A stretch of DNA of 64,000 bases from Vicugna pacos (Eukaryota; Chordata; Mammalia; Artiodactyla; Camelidae): contig NC_132991.1 of NCBI RefSeq assembly GCF_048564905.1, positions 49,917,501 through 49,981,500 of the forward strand, given 5' to 3'. A model generated the notes under the pieces. The model searched no databases. It worked only from the letters and a program-made list of their open reading frames with translations, and was not told where the DNA came from. The translations under genes and the position numbers were made by a program. Below, one piece after another: positions 45,477-57,900 of this stretch (within the stretch, counting starts at the first letter, position 1; each line of letters begins with the position of its first letter).

Positions 45477-47293
45477 CTGTGAAAGAAACATTTTCAGCAT
45501 TATATTTTGTCCCCACAAAGCTCTCACTGTAATTATATATTCGAGAAAGAGAAAAGATGCATTATAATTTTTGATAGATATAAGATATTATTTAAAGTAA
45601 GGTAATATATTAATAAGATGAAAAGATGTGTTGAAGGCAAAGATGACAGTGTTTTTTTTATAGAGGAGCAAGACGGCACTTTAAACGTCTCTATCAAAGG
45701 AAAGAACAAATGTTCCTTTATTTTGCAACATTAACTTGCTATTGCAAAATATTTGTCCATTTTACTAGCTGATTAATTGTTTGAGCTATGTGATAAGCAA
45801 TTCAGCTGACACTTTAATTTTGCAAATTTGAAGATCATACAAAGAAGATAAAGAAGATGTACGCGACTTTTCTAAAGAGTAGGGCTATCAAGTGATAAAA
45901 AGTTTGAGTAGTCTCTATAACCTTCACGTCAACCGCCAGCAAACCCTTAAGTGGCTCAACTTTAAAAGCATCCGCTAATCATTTCAAAATTGTAAAAATA
46001 TTTATAGCAGTAATTTTCCATTTCCTTTCTGCATTTGGAAGCTAGCCTTTATGAATCTCTCTTTCCAATTAAAAAAAAATCTTCCTCCTTCTTTCCTCTT
46101 GTGATTTGAAGCTCAAGTGTTAGTCCCCATTGCTCAACTGGCCTACTTTGGGTAAAGAAATTTCCCAACGTGTCATTAAGAATAATGTCATGCATTTGGT
46201 TGCATGAAGGCTTTTTTTTTTTTTGAGACTGTTTGATTACAAAAAGTGAAAACCACTAGATGGGTCACCATGGGCCTGGGGTGTGGAATTTCTAATATAA
46301 AAGAGTTGTAGAGGAAAGGAAGCTACAGGGATCCCGATTTTTTTCAAGTCAAAGAGATGTGCAGCATTTGCCTTTCCCCTCTGTGATCTCATTGAAAAAG
46401 AAGACCAAGGGACAATCCCACGCTGACATATAGCACATGGCTTCTTTCAATAATACGAGTCACTGCTACCCCTGACCCTAAACCACAGTTCATACTCACA
46501 CTTTCCCTTGGGCAGAAGAAAGCAGAAAAGAGAACGAAAGAGAGAGGTGGGGGTGGGCGGAGAGAAAGGAAAGAGCTACACATTTTTTTTGCTAATAAGG
46601 GAATTCAAACATCTGGTATGTGTTAACTACTTGAACGTCATCCTATGTGTCTTTAGAAAACTGAGAACAGAATCTGTGTGTAGTTGTTCTTATTTTTAAA
46701 TTAGCAACAGAGCCTAGGCTGAGAGTCTTAGTTTGCAGTCCTGTACTAGCTCCCCATCTTACTAGGATTTGTTCAACTTTAGTTTTATGCTCTGGAGTTT
46801 TTTCATTTTGTAATTCTGTTCTTAATTGGTTAACTGGTTCCTAATTATTAAATACATTGGGAAATCACTTATTTTTCAATAACACCGAACTGTCCTGAAA
46901 TTTTTTATATTAAGGGCCAAGCCAGGGTATTAGCAGTTATCTAAGACATTTCCACCAAGCTAGTCATTAAAAAAAAAAAAGAAAGAAAGAAAAGAAAAAG
47001 AATCCCCCCTAAAAAACCTCCAAACTCTCAGGAACCACTGCTTATGTGATTCCTCGACATTAATCTCAAAACAATAAACTGTTTTTAGTGTTTTCTTTCA
47101 CCACTGTTAGAAATATGATGAGCAGTAATGATTCCTTGTCTCACACATGCTCTGCAGTAGCTAGCCACCTTGTCACCACCTTGGCTGTTGGTCCCTCCAG
47201 TGAGGAGGACAAGCACTTCCTGCACCTGTACGAGAAGCAAAACAGGCAGTAACATGAGACAGAGTAACACCTGCGTCAGTGCACGGCCTTTAC
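45477..47293 (-). other. TTN: Intron 50, long regulated intron
   Basis: A 1.8 kb intron that follows the alternatively used exon 50 donor. It contains a CU-rich tract at about 46969-47004 (listed separately) and a second pyrimidine-rich block, in transcript sense, at about 46500-46580. The rest is AT-rich. No exon was seen. Confidence 0.6.
46969..47004 (-). promoter_or_regulatory. TTN: CU-rich tract after exon 50
   Basis: On the transcript the tract reads as repeated UUCUUUUCUUUCUUUC running into a U tract, about 290-325 bases after the exon 50 donor. It holds several UCUU tetramers, the motif bound by RBM20, and it also fits PTB-type binding. The location after the most regulated donor of the gene is suggestive, but such tracts are common, so a splicing role is inference. 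Confidence 0.3.
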
Positions 47294-47572
47294 CTGTCAC
47301 AGTCAGCGTGGCTGTGCAGCTGGCACTGCCGTACTCGTTGGAAGCTTGGCAGGTGTACTCGCCGCAGTCAACAGCCTGGGTTCTCAGGATTTCCAGGGTG
47401 GAGACATAATTTGCAGATCGAATAGAACACTTGTCACTCTCGTAGATTTCTCGGCCAGCTTTGAACCACTGGAACCGGACATTGGGGGCACCGTGGATCT
47501 CACAGGTGAATTTGGCGAGGTGGCCCAGGGCTACGTCCAGGGGCTCAATTCTCCTCCTGATCACTGGGGCAG
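47294..47572 (-). CDS. TTN: Titin exon ~50, Ig I27
   Basis: 93 codons. It reads APVIRRRIEPLDVALG, has a B-strand Cys in AKFTCEIHG, a C-strand Trp in RFQWFKAGRE and F-strand DCGEYTCQA. The acceptor is ctttgcag and the donor GTAAAG. In human heart the donor of this exon is the one RBM20 controls: N2B-type titin joins it to a far downstream PEVK exon and skips everything between. It is the last exon kept in all full-length titins on this side. Confidence 0.95.
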
Positions 47573-48345
47573 CTGCAAAGGGAAGCAGAGGCCATTAGCT
47601 CTCCTGCTTATCAGGTTCACCACATTCTTCTTTTCTTTCTTTTGTTGCTGTTAATGAAGTGTAACAGTTGAACCTGGTGAGTTGGATTGTAGCTGTTTAA
47701 GACAAGTGACTGGAAAATGAGAAAGATCACTGAAAGCAAGAGAAGACAATAAGCAGCTTTCAACATATTCAGTTGTGAACTTTTCAGTGAATAGTGAAAA
47801 AAATGACTAAAATGTGATGCTTACATGCATAACAACATGATATATTTAAACATACCATGCTGACTAGGAATACTGAGAACAACGTGAAAAAAACACCATA
47901 CACTAAATAAAGTGATAGAGTGAAACAACGGCAAAAAAGAAATCAGAACAAGACACACAAATGGACAATTAATCATGGTTATTTTGAATTTAGGGATGAG
48001 ACGGGTGATTTCGGGGTAACTAGGTGTTCACTGACAGCTTTTTATTATAAATTATTAAAGTATTTTCATGTAAAAATAAAGTAAAAATGTGTCAGGATTG
48101 TGAAATATATGAAAATATGTCTTATTCTAAAAATAAGTATCAGTGTAGATATAAGATACCACCTAGTAAGGCAGTAAGGGAAAAGGAGAAAGGTTAATAA
48201 CCATGATTATGTCTGAGATTTCGTTCTTACTCTAAATAAACTGCATTCTGGCAATGGCAGATAAGTGAAAATTCAGTGAGGAAACCTAAATCATTCCAAT
48301 CCAGTGAATGTTAGAACTGGATCCACTTAATCCTTCAAATCCAAC
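47573..48345 (-). other. TTN: Intron 49
   Basis: A 773-base AT-rich intron between the N2B exon and exon 50. Nothing recognisable was seen in it. The acceptor side carries ttccctttgcag. Confidence 0.6.
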
Positions 48346-51084
48346 CTCTTTTGACTACAGTGAGTTTTGCTGAAGTCGCTGCTCTTCCGTGGTCATTCAA
48401 GGCCTCACACATATACTCTCCTTGATGTTCTTCTGTATTGACTTGGTCGATGACTAGCGTGTATGTGTTTTGATCTTGTAAACACTTGAACTTTTCATCT
48501 GAAGGCACCAGTTTACACTCAAAATACCAGTTCACCTCTCTGGCATCTGTTATGGATGACGTGAGGCTTATGGTGTCGCCTTCCTCAGCCGTGGTGTCCA
48601 CCAAGGGCGTACGTACAACAGGACCATCCTCCCTGAGGAAGCCACCCTCAGCTTCCTGGACCACTACTGGGCCAACCTCCTCCTCAGTACCACCTTCAGC
48701 GGATTTCTCTTTTTCCTCTGATGGTTCTGGGATCCCACCCTGCTTCTCACCAGAGATGGCAGTGGAAGTAGTTGTGGTCGTCACAGCTTTGACCTGACTT
48801 TCCACATGAAAGTAACTGACCTCTTCTGTTGAGACCAGATATTTAGATTCAACTTCTGGCTCCGTGATCGCGTCAACCTTCTGTGGCTCTGAAAAAGTAC
48901 CCATTTCTTCCAGCAAGCCTGCTTGGTCTCCTTTCTGAACTCTAGGCTCCTCAGCTGTTAAGATGTTCATTTCCTCACATATTAGAGAGCACAAAGCATC
49001 CTTAAGTTCAGTTTTCAAGTTAGCCATTTGAGGATCAATGCCTTCCAGAATGATGGTTAATTCTTCAGTCAGAGACTTCACTGACGTAATAAGGTAGGTG
49101 CACATAATGCAGTTGGGCTCTTGGGTGAAGTTTATGGCCTTGACCTCCACCTTTTCAATGTTTCTTAACCCTTCAGAGAAAAGACTCAGTTGCTCGCTGG
49201 CCACTGCTGCTTGCAAAGCCCTGCGGATCTGAGTTTTCAGGTGTAGTCGTTGCTCTTCTGGGATACCAGAAAGCAAACTTTCCTTAGAAAGAATGTCACT
49301 TCCCTGCACCTCCTGCACACCACGGATCGCCATGGGCTCTTTTGTGTACTCGGTGGTTTGGTTCGGGGGCATTGCCCAGTTGTCAGAATGCTCTTCCTTA
49401 AGCAGTACCTGCTTTTCCTCACACGCTAATGGAAACCTTAAGGACTTGCCTTCCTCAACCCTGGCTGCAAAATCTTGCCCTGCACTGTCTAGTTGATCAG
49501 CACTTTCCATCAAGATTTCACCTTCTGTGCCCGTATGTTCTGAAGGGACCTGGGAGATCAGGACGTCAGGACCCTGGATTCTTTCCACGTGACCCTCAGC
49601 TAAGCTCCGCTCCAGGATGAGAGCACTTTGTGCCTCTGGTTTTTGAAGAGTCACTCTTTGCTCTTTCTCCACTGTGGACACTGTCTTTTCTTTTGGTAAA
49701 AGTACTTCCTCAGTCACAGAGGTTGGGTATGAATGGGCTGGAGTTTCTTCTATTGACAACTGTGGATAACTCCCTTTAGGTTCAGCTAATAAAGTTTTCA
49801 GAGGCTCAGCTGTTAATGGACTAATTTCTACGGACATGGCACTTGGAAAGATTTTTTCAGTACCTGATAGAACCACCTGGGACTCAGGCTCTTGATGTAT
49901 TAGAATATCTTCTTTGGGGAGGGTTTTCTGGGACTGGACAATCTGTAGCTGTAAATTGGGAGGTGGTTCCTTGAGAGGCTGAACATGAATAGTGCCACTG
50001 ACGGAAAGATGTTCCCTGGTGCTTTCAGGAGTGGGCATCTCCTGCTCCAGCATGACTGTGGATTGCCGTTGCTCAGCTACTAAAGTAACTTGACTGCTCA
50101 GTTCACTGGTTTTAACAATATGCTCATAAGAAAGCTGCTGCTTTTCTTCTGCCATTAAAGCCGCTTTCAAAACGGTGTCCTTTACAAAAGCTGCAATTTC
50201 CTGCTCTGAGTCCAATGTGGGGACCTTTAAGGACGTCTGTGGAAAATCTTCAGGTGCCTCTGGCATGGACGTTGCTTTGCAGGGGGCATCAATCATATGC
50301 GTGTCTTCCGGAAACACGAGCAGCTCTGCGGCACAGGTGCACTCACCCCACACGTTCTCTGCTTTACAAACATAGAGACCACTATCTTCTCTCTGAGGGT
50401 CATTGACAATGAATGTTCCGGAACCATCAGGATTATGAATGATGGTGTAATAAACATTGGTGCAAAGCTGCTTGTTTTCTTTGAACCACAAAACAGTGGG
50501 TGTAGGCTCTCCAAGCACCATGTACTCAAAGATGGCAGGGAGCCCTTGAGCACAGCGAATTCGTTTTAACTCCTTAAGGAAGTAAGGAGGACAAGGACCT
50601 TCAAGCTTTTCTGGAGATTTCTCCTCTGGTTCTGTCTCTTTGAGCCCCTCAGCTTTGGAATTTATTTTCAGATAGGCGCTACAAATTGCTTGTCCATATT
50701 CATTACTGGCAATACATGTATACTCCCCTTCATCCTCAAACTTGGTGAACAGAATGATCAAGCTGTGATCGTTACCGTCAAAAACAAATTTGTAGTCAGC
50801 CGAAGGGGTTAACATTACTCCATTAAAGAACCACTGAATTTGGGGCTTGGGAAAGCCAGTGACAGTAACAGACAGTTTAACTACATCTCCTATGTTTATT
50901 TCAGCATTTGACACCTCTTTGATGAAAACTGGGACACTGCCTTCCTTTTTGGAATCAAGTTTAGTTGAATGAACTGGAGGTTCAGACAAAAGTTCAAGTG
51001 TTTCATTCCTATTAGATAAATGAATGCCAGAGCTATCAGTCTGAAGTCTTTCTTGCTCAGCAGACAGAAGAGAACTAGAAAACT
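48346..51084 (-). CDS. TTN: Titin N2B exon: I24, I25, N2B-us, I26
   Basis: A 2739-base exon (913 codons, phase 1 at both ends) from acceptor ccccatgcag at 51085 to donor GTTGGA. It opens EFSSSLLSAEQERL. I24 lies at about residues 50-145 (FEDEGEYTC), I25 at 162-258 (EDSGLYVC) and I26 at 820-912 (EHQGEYMCEA). Between I25 and I26 is the roughly 550-residue N2B unique sequence, acidic and Ig-free. It has six cysteines (in APCK, LACEE, NCIMC, ALCS, LICEE), which in human can form redox-sensitive disulfides. In heart muscle the unique sequence is a spring that binds FHL1, FHL2 and alphaB-crystallin and is phosphorylated by PKA and others. The length is close to human (about 928 residues). The frame is intact. 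Confidence 0.96.
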
Positions 51085-53518
51085 CTGCATGGGGAAAAAG
51101 GATTATTATTTTATAATCAATAGCATTTAACAAACAAACAAAAGAGAAGTCAAAGAATTATGCATCAATTGCTGGTCTCCTGCTTCATTCCTGGAATCGT
51201 TAGATTATTTCAAGATTAATTTATCAAAAAGCACATTTCTAAAATTTTCACTTTAGCTTATTATATCATATTATATGATTATAAATACTGCACTGATGCA
51301 ACTTTCAATCCACTTCATTTGTGTTAGAGTTTATAAATTTTAAAGATGCTCTTATGAGCTCTCTTTGCGATAGAATCCCAATTCTAAAGTTTGAAAAACG
51401 GCTGGATAAATATTTGTAATAAAAGAATTCAGGATTATTTAAATACATATCTAAAAAGATCTAGAATTATTATTTATATTTAGAGTTTTCTTGAGTTTGA
51501 GATCTTCATTATCAAATGGAAAACTGTTTATTTCAAAAATAGAACATCTATGTTCTAGTTACAGCTTATAAACTGAAGCCACTATTACAAATAAGGGGCT
51601 ACAGGAAATATTTAATTTGAATTTAATTTGATTTAATCTGTTCTTAGTTACTAGAAATGCAGGCCTTCTTTTGCCTGTGTAAATTGCCATATTACTTCAA
51701 CAATGCTTTTATAATGAGGCTCATGTTAAAAGTTAAGAAAGTGGGAGAATCAGAAATGAGAGAAAGTTCCAATGTTAAAAATTTGATTACATTTTATTGA
51801 GCGAGAAATACCTATATAGCATTATTGAACAGAAAAACAAGCAGTGAATGACAGATACTCTTTAAACAGTGTCCTGAGTGACAGGATGAAAGACATGTAA
51901 TTTGGTAACAAGGAAATCAGCTTTTCATGAAGTGTTAGGTATGTAGAACAGCTCTGTTAATACTGCTTTTACTACCTAACCTAAAAGAAGGTTTACTATT
52001 TTATTAGTTCACTCCATTTGCATCACATGGAATCATCTCATGCTTTAATTCCTTTCTGTTTGAATGTATAAGCGTTAGAAGGCAGGACCCCAGTGTCTGC
52101 TGGCTATGAACGCACTGGTCAAACAAACCTACCTGTAGCATGTAGAATACAGACTCATTTATTACCCAATTAGTAAGCTGTAAAGCCACTGATTAATTTC
52201 ACATACCCATGGTGCCCACTTTACATTTAATCTGTAATATATCACTCATGTCAGCTTTCCCTTCACTTGAATTCCCAAAATATCTGGGAATGAATGTCAA
52301 TACAGTGAAAACACCCCTATTCACTAATATGTTGAAATACTTTCAATTGTTTTCCCTTAGTTTAAAACATAGTATTTCACCATTAAAACAGATAGTAAAT
52401 GAAATTCAAGAGGGCTGAAACATGAAAGGTGTAGTTAGGAATACATGTAGATTTAACAGCCAGTAATTATGTCTAAACTCTACTATGTAAATACAATGAA
52501 TTTCCTATCCAGCATCAGAGATACTAATATTTCAGGCTTTTAAGTTATGTACTTCCTGAGTCAGAAAATTAAAAAAAAACCATTTAATTACCTACAACAA
52601 TTAGTAAGTAAGCCAAGTGTGGGGCAAGGCTTACTTTTCTTTATTCAGTCATTGTTATTCTGAATATCCTCAAGTTCAATGCCCTTGACACTAACAGAAT
52701 TCCAATGAGCAAAATCAAACAAAGCCTGCCTTCTTGTGTGTGTAAAAGTGTATTTTTCAGCTCTTCCTGCCAATCCTGTAAGGCATTAAAGATTTGTCTT
52801 TTCTTTTTCTTAAGAACAAGTTTGAACTATTGGTAAGTTGTAAATGTTTGGGTAAAGTGTGTTTATCGTATTTGTCATGACCTGAATTTCTAATTTATTT
52901 AAACACTGACTATGTGACCAAAAGTAGAATAAATTCTAAGTCCCTAAACTATAGAATTAGTTTTATTTCTGGGATTTATGATGTGCTATATTACATTATA
53001 TCTATAATTATGATCACAGATATTGTGTGCTCATTGGTTGAAATAGAAATTATTTTTCCACAATATTATATCTGTCTCAAAAAGTTATGTGACTCAAAAC
53101 AAGCAAAGCAAATGTTCTTTGTGGGATAGGGTGGGTGGGGTGTGAGCCTGACTGCTTTATATTGTACACATTCTCCCAGTTTCTTCTTTAATTTGAAAGG
53201 CTTTTAGGGAATTTCCATTATGGGAATAAAAAAAATTGACAGATGAAAGAAACATAAAAGATATAATTGGATATATGAATTCTTTTGAGAATTAAATTAA
53301 ATATTTATTTTTTTAAATTAAATGAAAATTAATGTTTTAGTATGATCATGGTGCATAAAAATTGCTCAATGTAAAGGACAAATATAGTCATTAGGTAACA
53401 GTGAGTAATTTAGTGATGGAGGTAGAGAAGTTTCACAATTTTATTACTGTGTTCTACTATTTCTCTTGTCATCTATTACAAAACTAAATTTTATTCTAAA
53501 TTATATTTTAAAAAGTTA

Positions 53519-53640
53519 CCACTGTCATGGCACAGAATCACAGAGTTGAATGACCACCTCTAGTCTTTTGGTCTAACCCCTCATTTTTAGATTAAAAAAA
53601 CTGAATTTCTTTATACTTATTACATCTTCCATGAGAAAAT
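53519..53640. mobile_element. Possible ancient interspersed repeat
   Basis: The stretch containing cagaatcacagagttgaatg and, later, aacccctcatttttagat followed by aaactgaatt resembles old mammalian repeats that carry a block such as 'catttacagatgaggaaactgag'. The match is from memory, and the family (MIR-like or another ancient element) is not certain. Confidence 0.3.
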
Positions 53641-54060
53641 TTAGTTCACTAATACATAAGTACAATTTAAAGATCTTGTGAATTTACTATAATTATAATT
53701 TTGAAAAAAAGAGTCACTTTAGAAACATATATACATCTTAAATTAAAAGCTTACTGATTTCTAGTTAGTTTTAAAAGTGAAATTCAATGAAAATGATAGG
53801 AAAGCTTACTATCTTGTTACTTGTATATAATTGGAAATACTAGTTACCATATCCCCTTAATACTAAGATATCCTGCCTTCTTTTTCTAAAGATTCTGAAA
53901 TTGGACTGCAGTTTAAAATCTATATATAAATGTAACACAGCAGTTTCTTCCCCTCCAGGCTAGTATCAAATTAATGCTGCATTTTACACCTAGTGCTATC
54001 TCAAAAATTGAGAAAATGGGGTATTTCCAAAAGTGGAAAGATTTAAAATTTTTAAAAATT

Positions 54061-54190
54061 ATTTATTTATTTTGTTGGGGAGGTAATTAGACTTTCGTTT
54101 GTTTGTTTATTTTAATGAAAGTACTGAGGATTGAACACAGGGCCTCGTGCATGCTAAGCATACATTCTACCACTGAACTATACCCTCCCC
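54061..54190 (-). mobile_element. Camelid-type tRNA-Ala SINE
   Basis: Read on the minus strand, it starts GGGGAGGGTATAGTTCAGTGG (an A-box-like head), continues TAGAATGTATGCTTAGCATGCACGAGG in two short segments, has a B-box-like TGTTCAATCC, and ends in an AAATAAACAAACAAAC-type tail plus a ctaattacctcccc block. The head resembles tRNA-Ala(AGC). This matches my memory of the Vic-1 SINE of alpaca and camel. It lies in titin sense orientation, downstream of the novex-3 stop. Several CpG sites have decayed, so it is not very recent. Confidence 0.75.
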
Positions 54191-54413
54191 ACCAAAAGTG
54201 GGAAGACCTTTATTTGCAAATTCTGCAAATGTCTCAACTCCACCCACAAAGAGAGCATCATTGGTCCCTTCAAAACCAGCAAGAGTTAAAACACTTAAGA
54301 AGGATATTAATAATGAAAATATTTTTAAAACAGCCAAAAAATATTAAGATTGCAATGTAAAACAGCTTACAGCATTAGCTACCAATTGGGCAAAGCTGGT
54401 TTCTGTTGTTTGG

Positions 54414-54419
54414 TTTATT
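54414..54419 (-). terminator. TTN: Candidate novex-3 polyadenylation signal
   Basis: AATAAA on the transcript strand about 495 bases after the novex-3 stop. An ATTAAA variant lies at 54669-54664, another AATAAA at 54214-54209, and three more come from the SINE tail (54111-54106, 54071-54066, 54067-54062). One of these should end the novex-3 mRNA. The choice among them is inference. Confidence 0.35.
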
Positions 54420-54912
54420 GGAAGTCCAAGTAAATAAGCGTGGATTTAGATGCAAAAGAGTTATCATTTCAAAAATACTCAGAGCAGAAAGATTTTACCT
54501 TACCAATTTGTCTGTGTGGTCATCTGACATAGTCTTCCATTTCACATTTTACTTTGCCTATATAGTTTATCTGCCTACAAGACAATGCATCCTGCTAAAA
54601 CACTTCATGGAGGAGGAAGGAGGATAAAGCAGAAATACAGACAAGTAGGTAGCCAAGGAGATGTTTAATTGTATTTGATGATTCACAGCAGAATTGACAC
54701 AGGTGATGATTCCACAGTTTAGATGACAGAATATTTACATGCATTACGAACAAGAGATTTCCACATAAAGAAACTATTTTCCCAGGGGGGTTTTCAATGT
54801 GACGTGTTTAAACAAAGTAGACCTATTTGGAAATTATTATATTTGGAAAATGTGAGAGCACTCAGATTGATTCTCATCATTCCAGAGGCACTAACACCTT
54901 GCACCAGGAACT

Positions 54913-57900
54913 TTAAGTCAGGGTGAGCACTGCACAGGTCTCCGCCATTCCTGACTTGTTTGTCGCTACACACCTGTACTCACCTTCGTCATCTTTCACT
55001 AAGCTTGTAATGAACAGGTTGTGGAACCCTATGCCACTTTCCTCCGCACTGAACCTTGATCCTTGTACCAGTTTCCCATCTTTGTACCAGTAAACCGTGG
55101 GCCTCGGAGAGCCACGGACTAAACACTGGAAATACGCTGCTGTTCCTAATGGTGCACAACAGTCAGAAATTCCTTTGATAAACCTGGGAGGTCCCTCCAC
55201 CACCTGAAATTCAAAAAAGCTGTCTGCATATTTGCTCTTTAAGACTAATTCTTCCTTCAAACTGCTTAAAGTCACTTTACTTTTCTTTGACATCAGAGCA
55301 AACATCTCAGAATCTCCCATGGTGAGGAATCCCCGACAGATTGCCTCCCCTACACAATTCACAGCTCTGCATCTGTATGTTGCACTGTCAGAAAGACAGA
55401 CGTTGCGAATTTTAAGGGTATGACTTCCATTCTCCTCACTCATTGCATATTTAATGTCATCTGGCTCAATACACATATATTCTTTATACCATTTAACTTC
55501 AGGAGTAGGGACACCTATGACTGAACATTTGAACACAGCATCTGAATTTTCTGGAATTTTAAAATCACAAATAGGCATTATAAAGCGAGGAGGCATTTCG
55601 AACACTTCTAAGTCAATTTTTAAGTCTTTGTCTTCTTCCTCCCTTGACACCATAGCTGGATCTGCTAAGTTCAATGGAAGAACATCTAGACTCACAATCA
55701 TGCTTTTATGATCGGAAGTAAATTCGGGAACTGTGACTATCTTCACTTGCTTCTCAAATTCTTTAACGTCTTTTTCACTCAATTCAACTTCTAGGACAAT
55801 TTCTTGAGGGGAGGGTGTCCTTGATGATGCAGTGTTTTCCAAATCAAACTCCATGACATGCTGATGTGTTACTGGAGGTGGGAGTGCCACTGCTCTTTCT
55901 TTCGGGGGCACTACATCGACATTCGCAAAGCTCTTTGCTTCCCCTATGATGTTTACAGCATGGCACATATACTCTCCCCCATCTCCTTTTTGAATGTTAG
56001 CAATTTCCAAAGAACACACATTCCCCACCCTTTCTATTTTGATCCTCTCATCTGGCTCGAGCAACGATTTATTTCGATACCATTTCACACCAGGAACTGG
56101 AAGGCCCTCAACTTCAACAATGAAGCCCAAGGTTGTGTTTTCATAGATCTTCCGTTTGGTCAGAGGTTCGATAAAAGATGGAGGCATTTCATTGTCTTTT
56201 GGTTCAATGGCTTCACTGGGCGTGCCAAATGAATCCGAACGCCACATTTCATAAGCTGAGCTTCTTTCTTCTGTAGGTGTCTGGAAATGCTCACTTGATG
56301 GACTGTCCTCCCTTTCTATTTTTGAAGGGTACCTTTTAAAGTTTTCAGCAAGGTTTGGTCCTCCAGTAGGAATAGAGTATCTTTCAACTGTTTCTCCTCC
56401 TAAAAGTGTAGAATCTCTCTCTCGTGTCTCCCCTGGGGGCGTGGAATATCTCTCTAGCGTCTCTCCTGGGGGTGTGGAATATCTCTCTAGTGTCTCTCCT
56501 GGGGGTGTGGAATATCTCTCTAAAGTCTCTCCTGGGGGTGTGGAATATCTCTCTAGCGTCTCTCCTGGGGGTGTGGAGTATCTCTCTAGAGTCTCTCCTA
56601 GGGGTGTGGAATATCTTTCCAGTGTCTCTCCCGCAGGTGTGGAATATCTTTCTGCTACCTCACCTTCGGAAGGTGTCGAGTACCTTTCAGCAGCCTCCTC
56701 TAAAGGTGTGGTTCTTTCAATAGTCTCACCTCCTGCATTTGTGGAGGGTTTTTTAGTTGTATCTGAAGGAGTGAAATATAAATCAGGAGATTTTGGAGTT
56801 TCAAAATGTTCAACGGAGGATGGTGGGGTGTAAAACTGATCTAGCTCAGAAATGTCTTCACTGCTTGTACTTGCCACATCAATCGAAACATCAGATTCCG
56901 GAGAAAAAGGGCGACCTAGTGATTCCTGTTGTTGGTTGTAATACTCATACACAGTGTTGAAAGTTACTTCTTCAACCTCCATTGATGTGATCAATTCACT
57001 CTGGACAAGTTCTGCCTTGGGTTTGATGCCTCTAGTCTCAGGAACTTCATGCTTTCCAGCAGTAAGTAAGTATTGTGTTAGGGAGGGCTCAGATTCCGCT
57101 ACTTCCATTGTATGTGCCTCATCCAATTTAGGAAGATTTTCAGAAAAACCAGTTTCTATCTTTTCTCTTTCCATAGTGGAGAAAGAGGTTTCATTTTGAA
57201 CCTGAACTTCCTTGTAACATTTTTCTTCTCCATAGGCATCCATTTTTTCACTAATTTGTTCACTCGGCTTCTGCTGTTCCTCAGTCATCGAGAATGGAGA
57301 GCACTGACTGAGGGAGACTTTGCTGTGGAGCGTGTCTGCTTCCTGAACTTCACCTATGTGGTCTCCCCAGATTCCAGTGACATAGCCCTGAGTCCCTTGA
57401 TAGTGCTTTTGAAATGATGCCAACTCTGGTTCCAAAGTATTTTCTTTCTCCATTTCACAAACCTCCAAAAGCTTTTCCTCACTTGCTGCTTTTTTCAAAT
57501 GTGAAATGAAACTTCCATCTCCATTTTTCTCAGATATATCTGTTTCTCCTCCATCTGCAGAAGAGGTCTGAAGTTGGGCACATGATTCACTACGGATCTC
57601 TTCTGAAAACGTTTTAAGAGACATAGTATTTAAAATTTCTAAATTTTGTTTCTGTATCTGTTGGACTTCCTTCTCCGAATCAAAGGCATTTTCATCACTA
57701 CCACTTTTCTCCGTCATGATCCTATCTGAAAACTCCTTACTGGAAGAAATCTCTGGCTTAGCAAATATGTTACTTGGCACTCTTTGAGAGGTATTCTGTG
57801 TATCGGATGGTAATGCTTCAGTGCTAACAACTTCCTCTTTATATGGTGTTTCCTGCTGATGCCTAGTTTCTGGCTCTTGAAACTCCTTAGCAGGATCTCC

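Larger units (their letters stand above)
51085..54912 (-). other. TTN: Novex-3 3' UTR and intron 48
   Basis: A 3.8 kb AT-rich stretch between the novex-3 stop and the N2B acceptor. For novex-3 mRNA its right part is 3' UTR; for full-length titin all of it is intron. It holds the SINE, the polyadenylation hexamers and a possible ancient repeat, listed separately. I saw no exon in it. Confidence 0.7.

Noticed and set aside
54061-54190. Possible functional tRNA-Ala gene.
   Set aside because: It has an A-rich tail and SINE body, and mismatches in the tRNA-like part; it is a SINE.
56365-56695. Considered whether the tandem repeat was a CRISPR-like array.
   Set aside because: Units are 33-base direct tandem copies without spacers, in frame inside a titin exon.
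56424-56833. Two repetitive open frames on the plus strand across the novex-3 repeat.
   Set aside because: They are mirror readings of the 33-base coding repeat on the minus strand.
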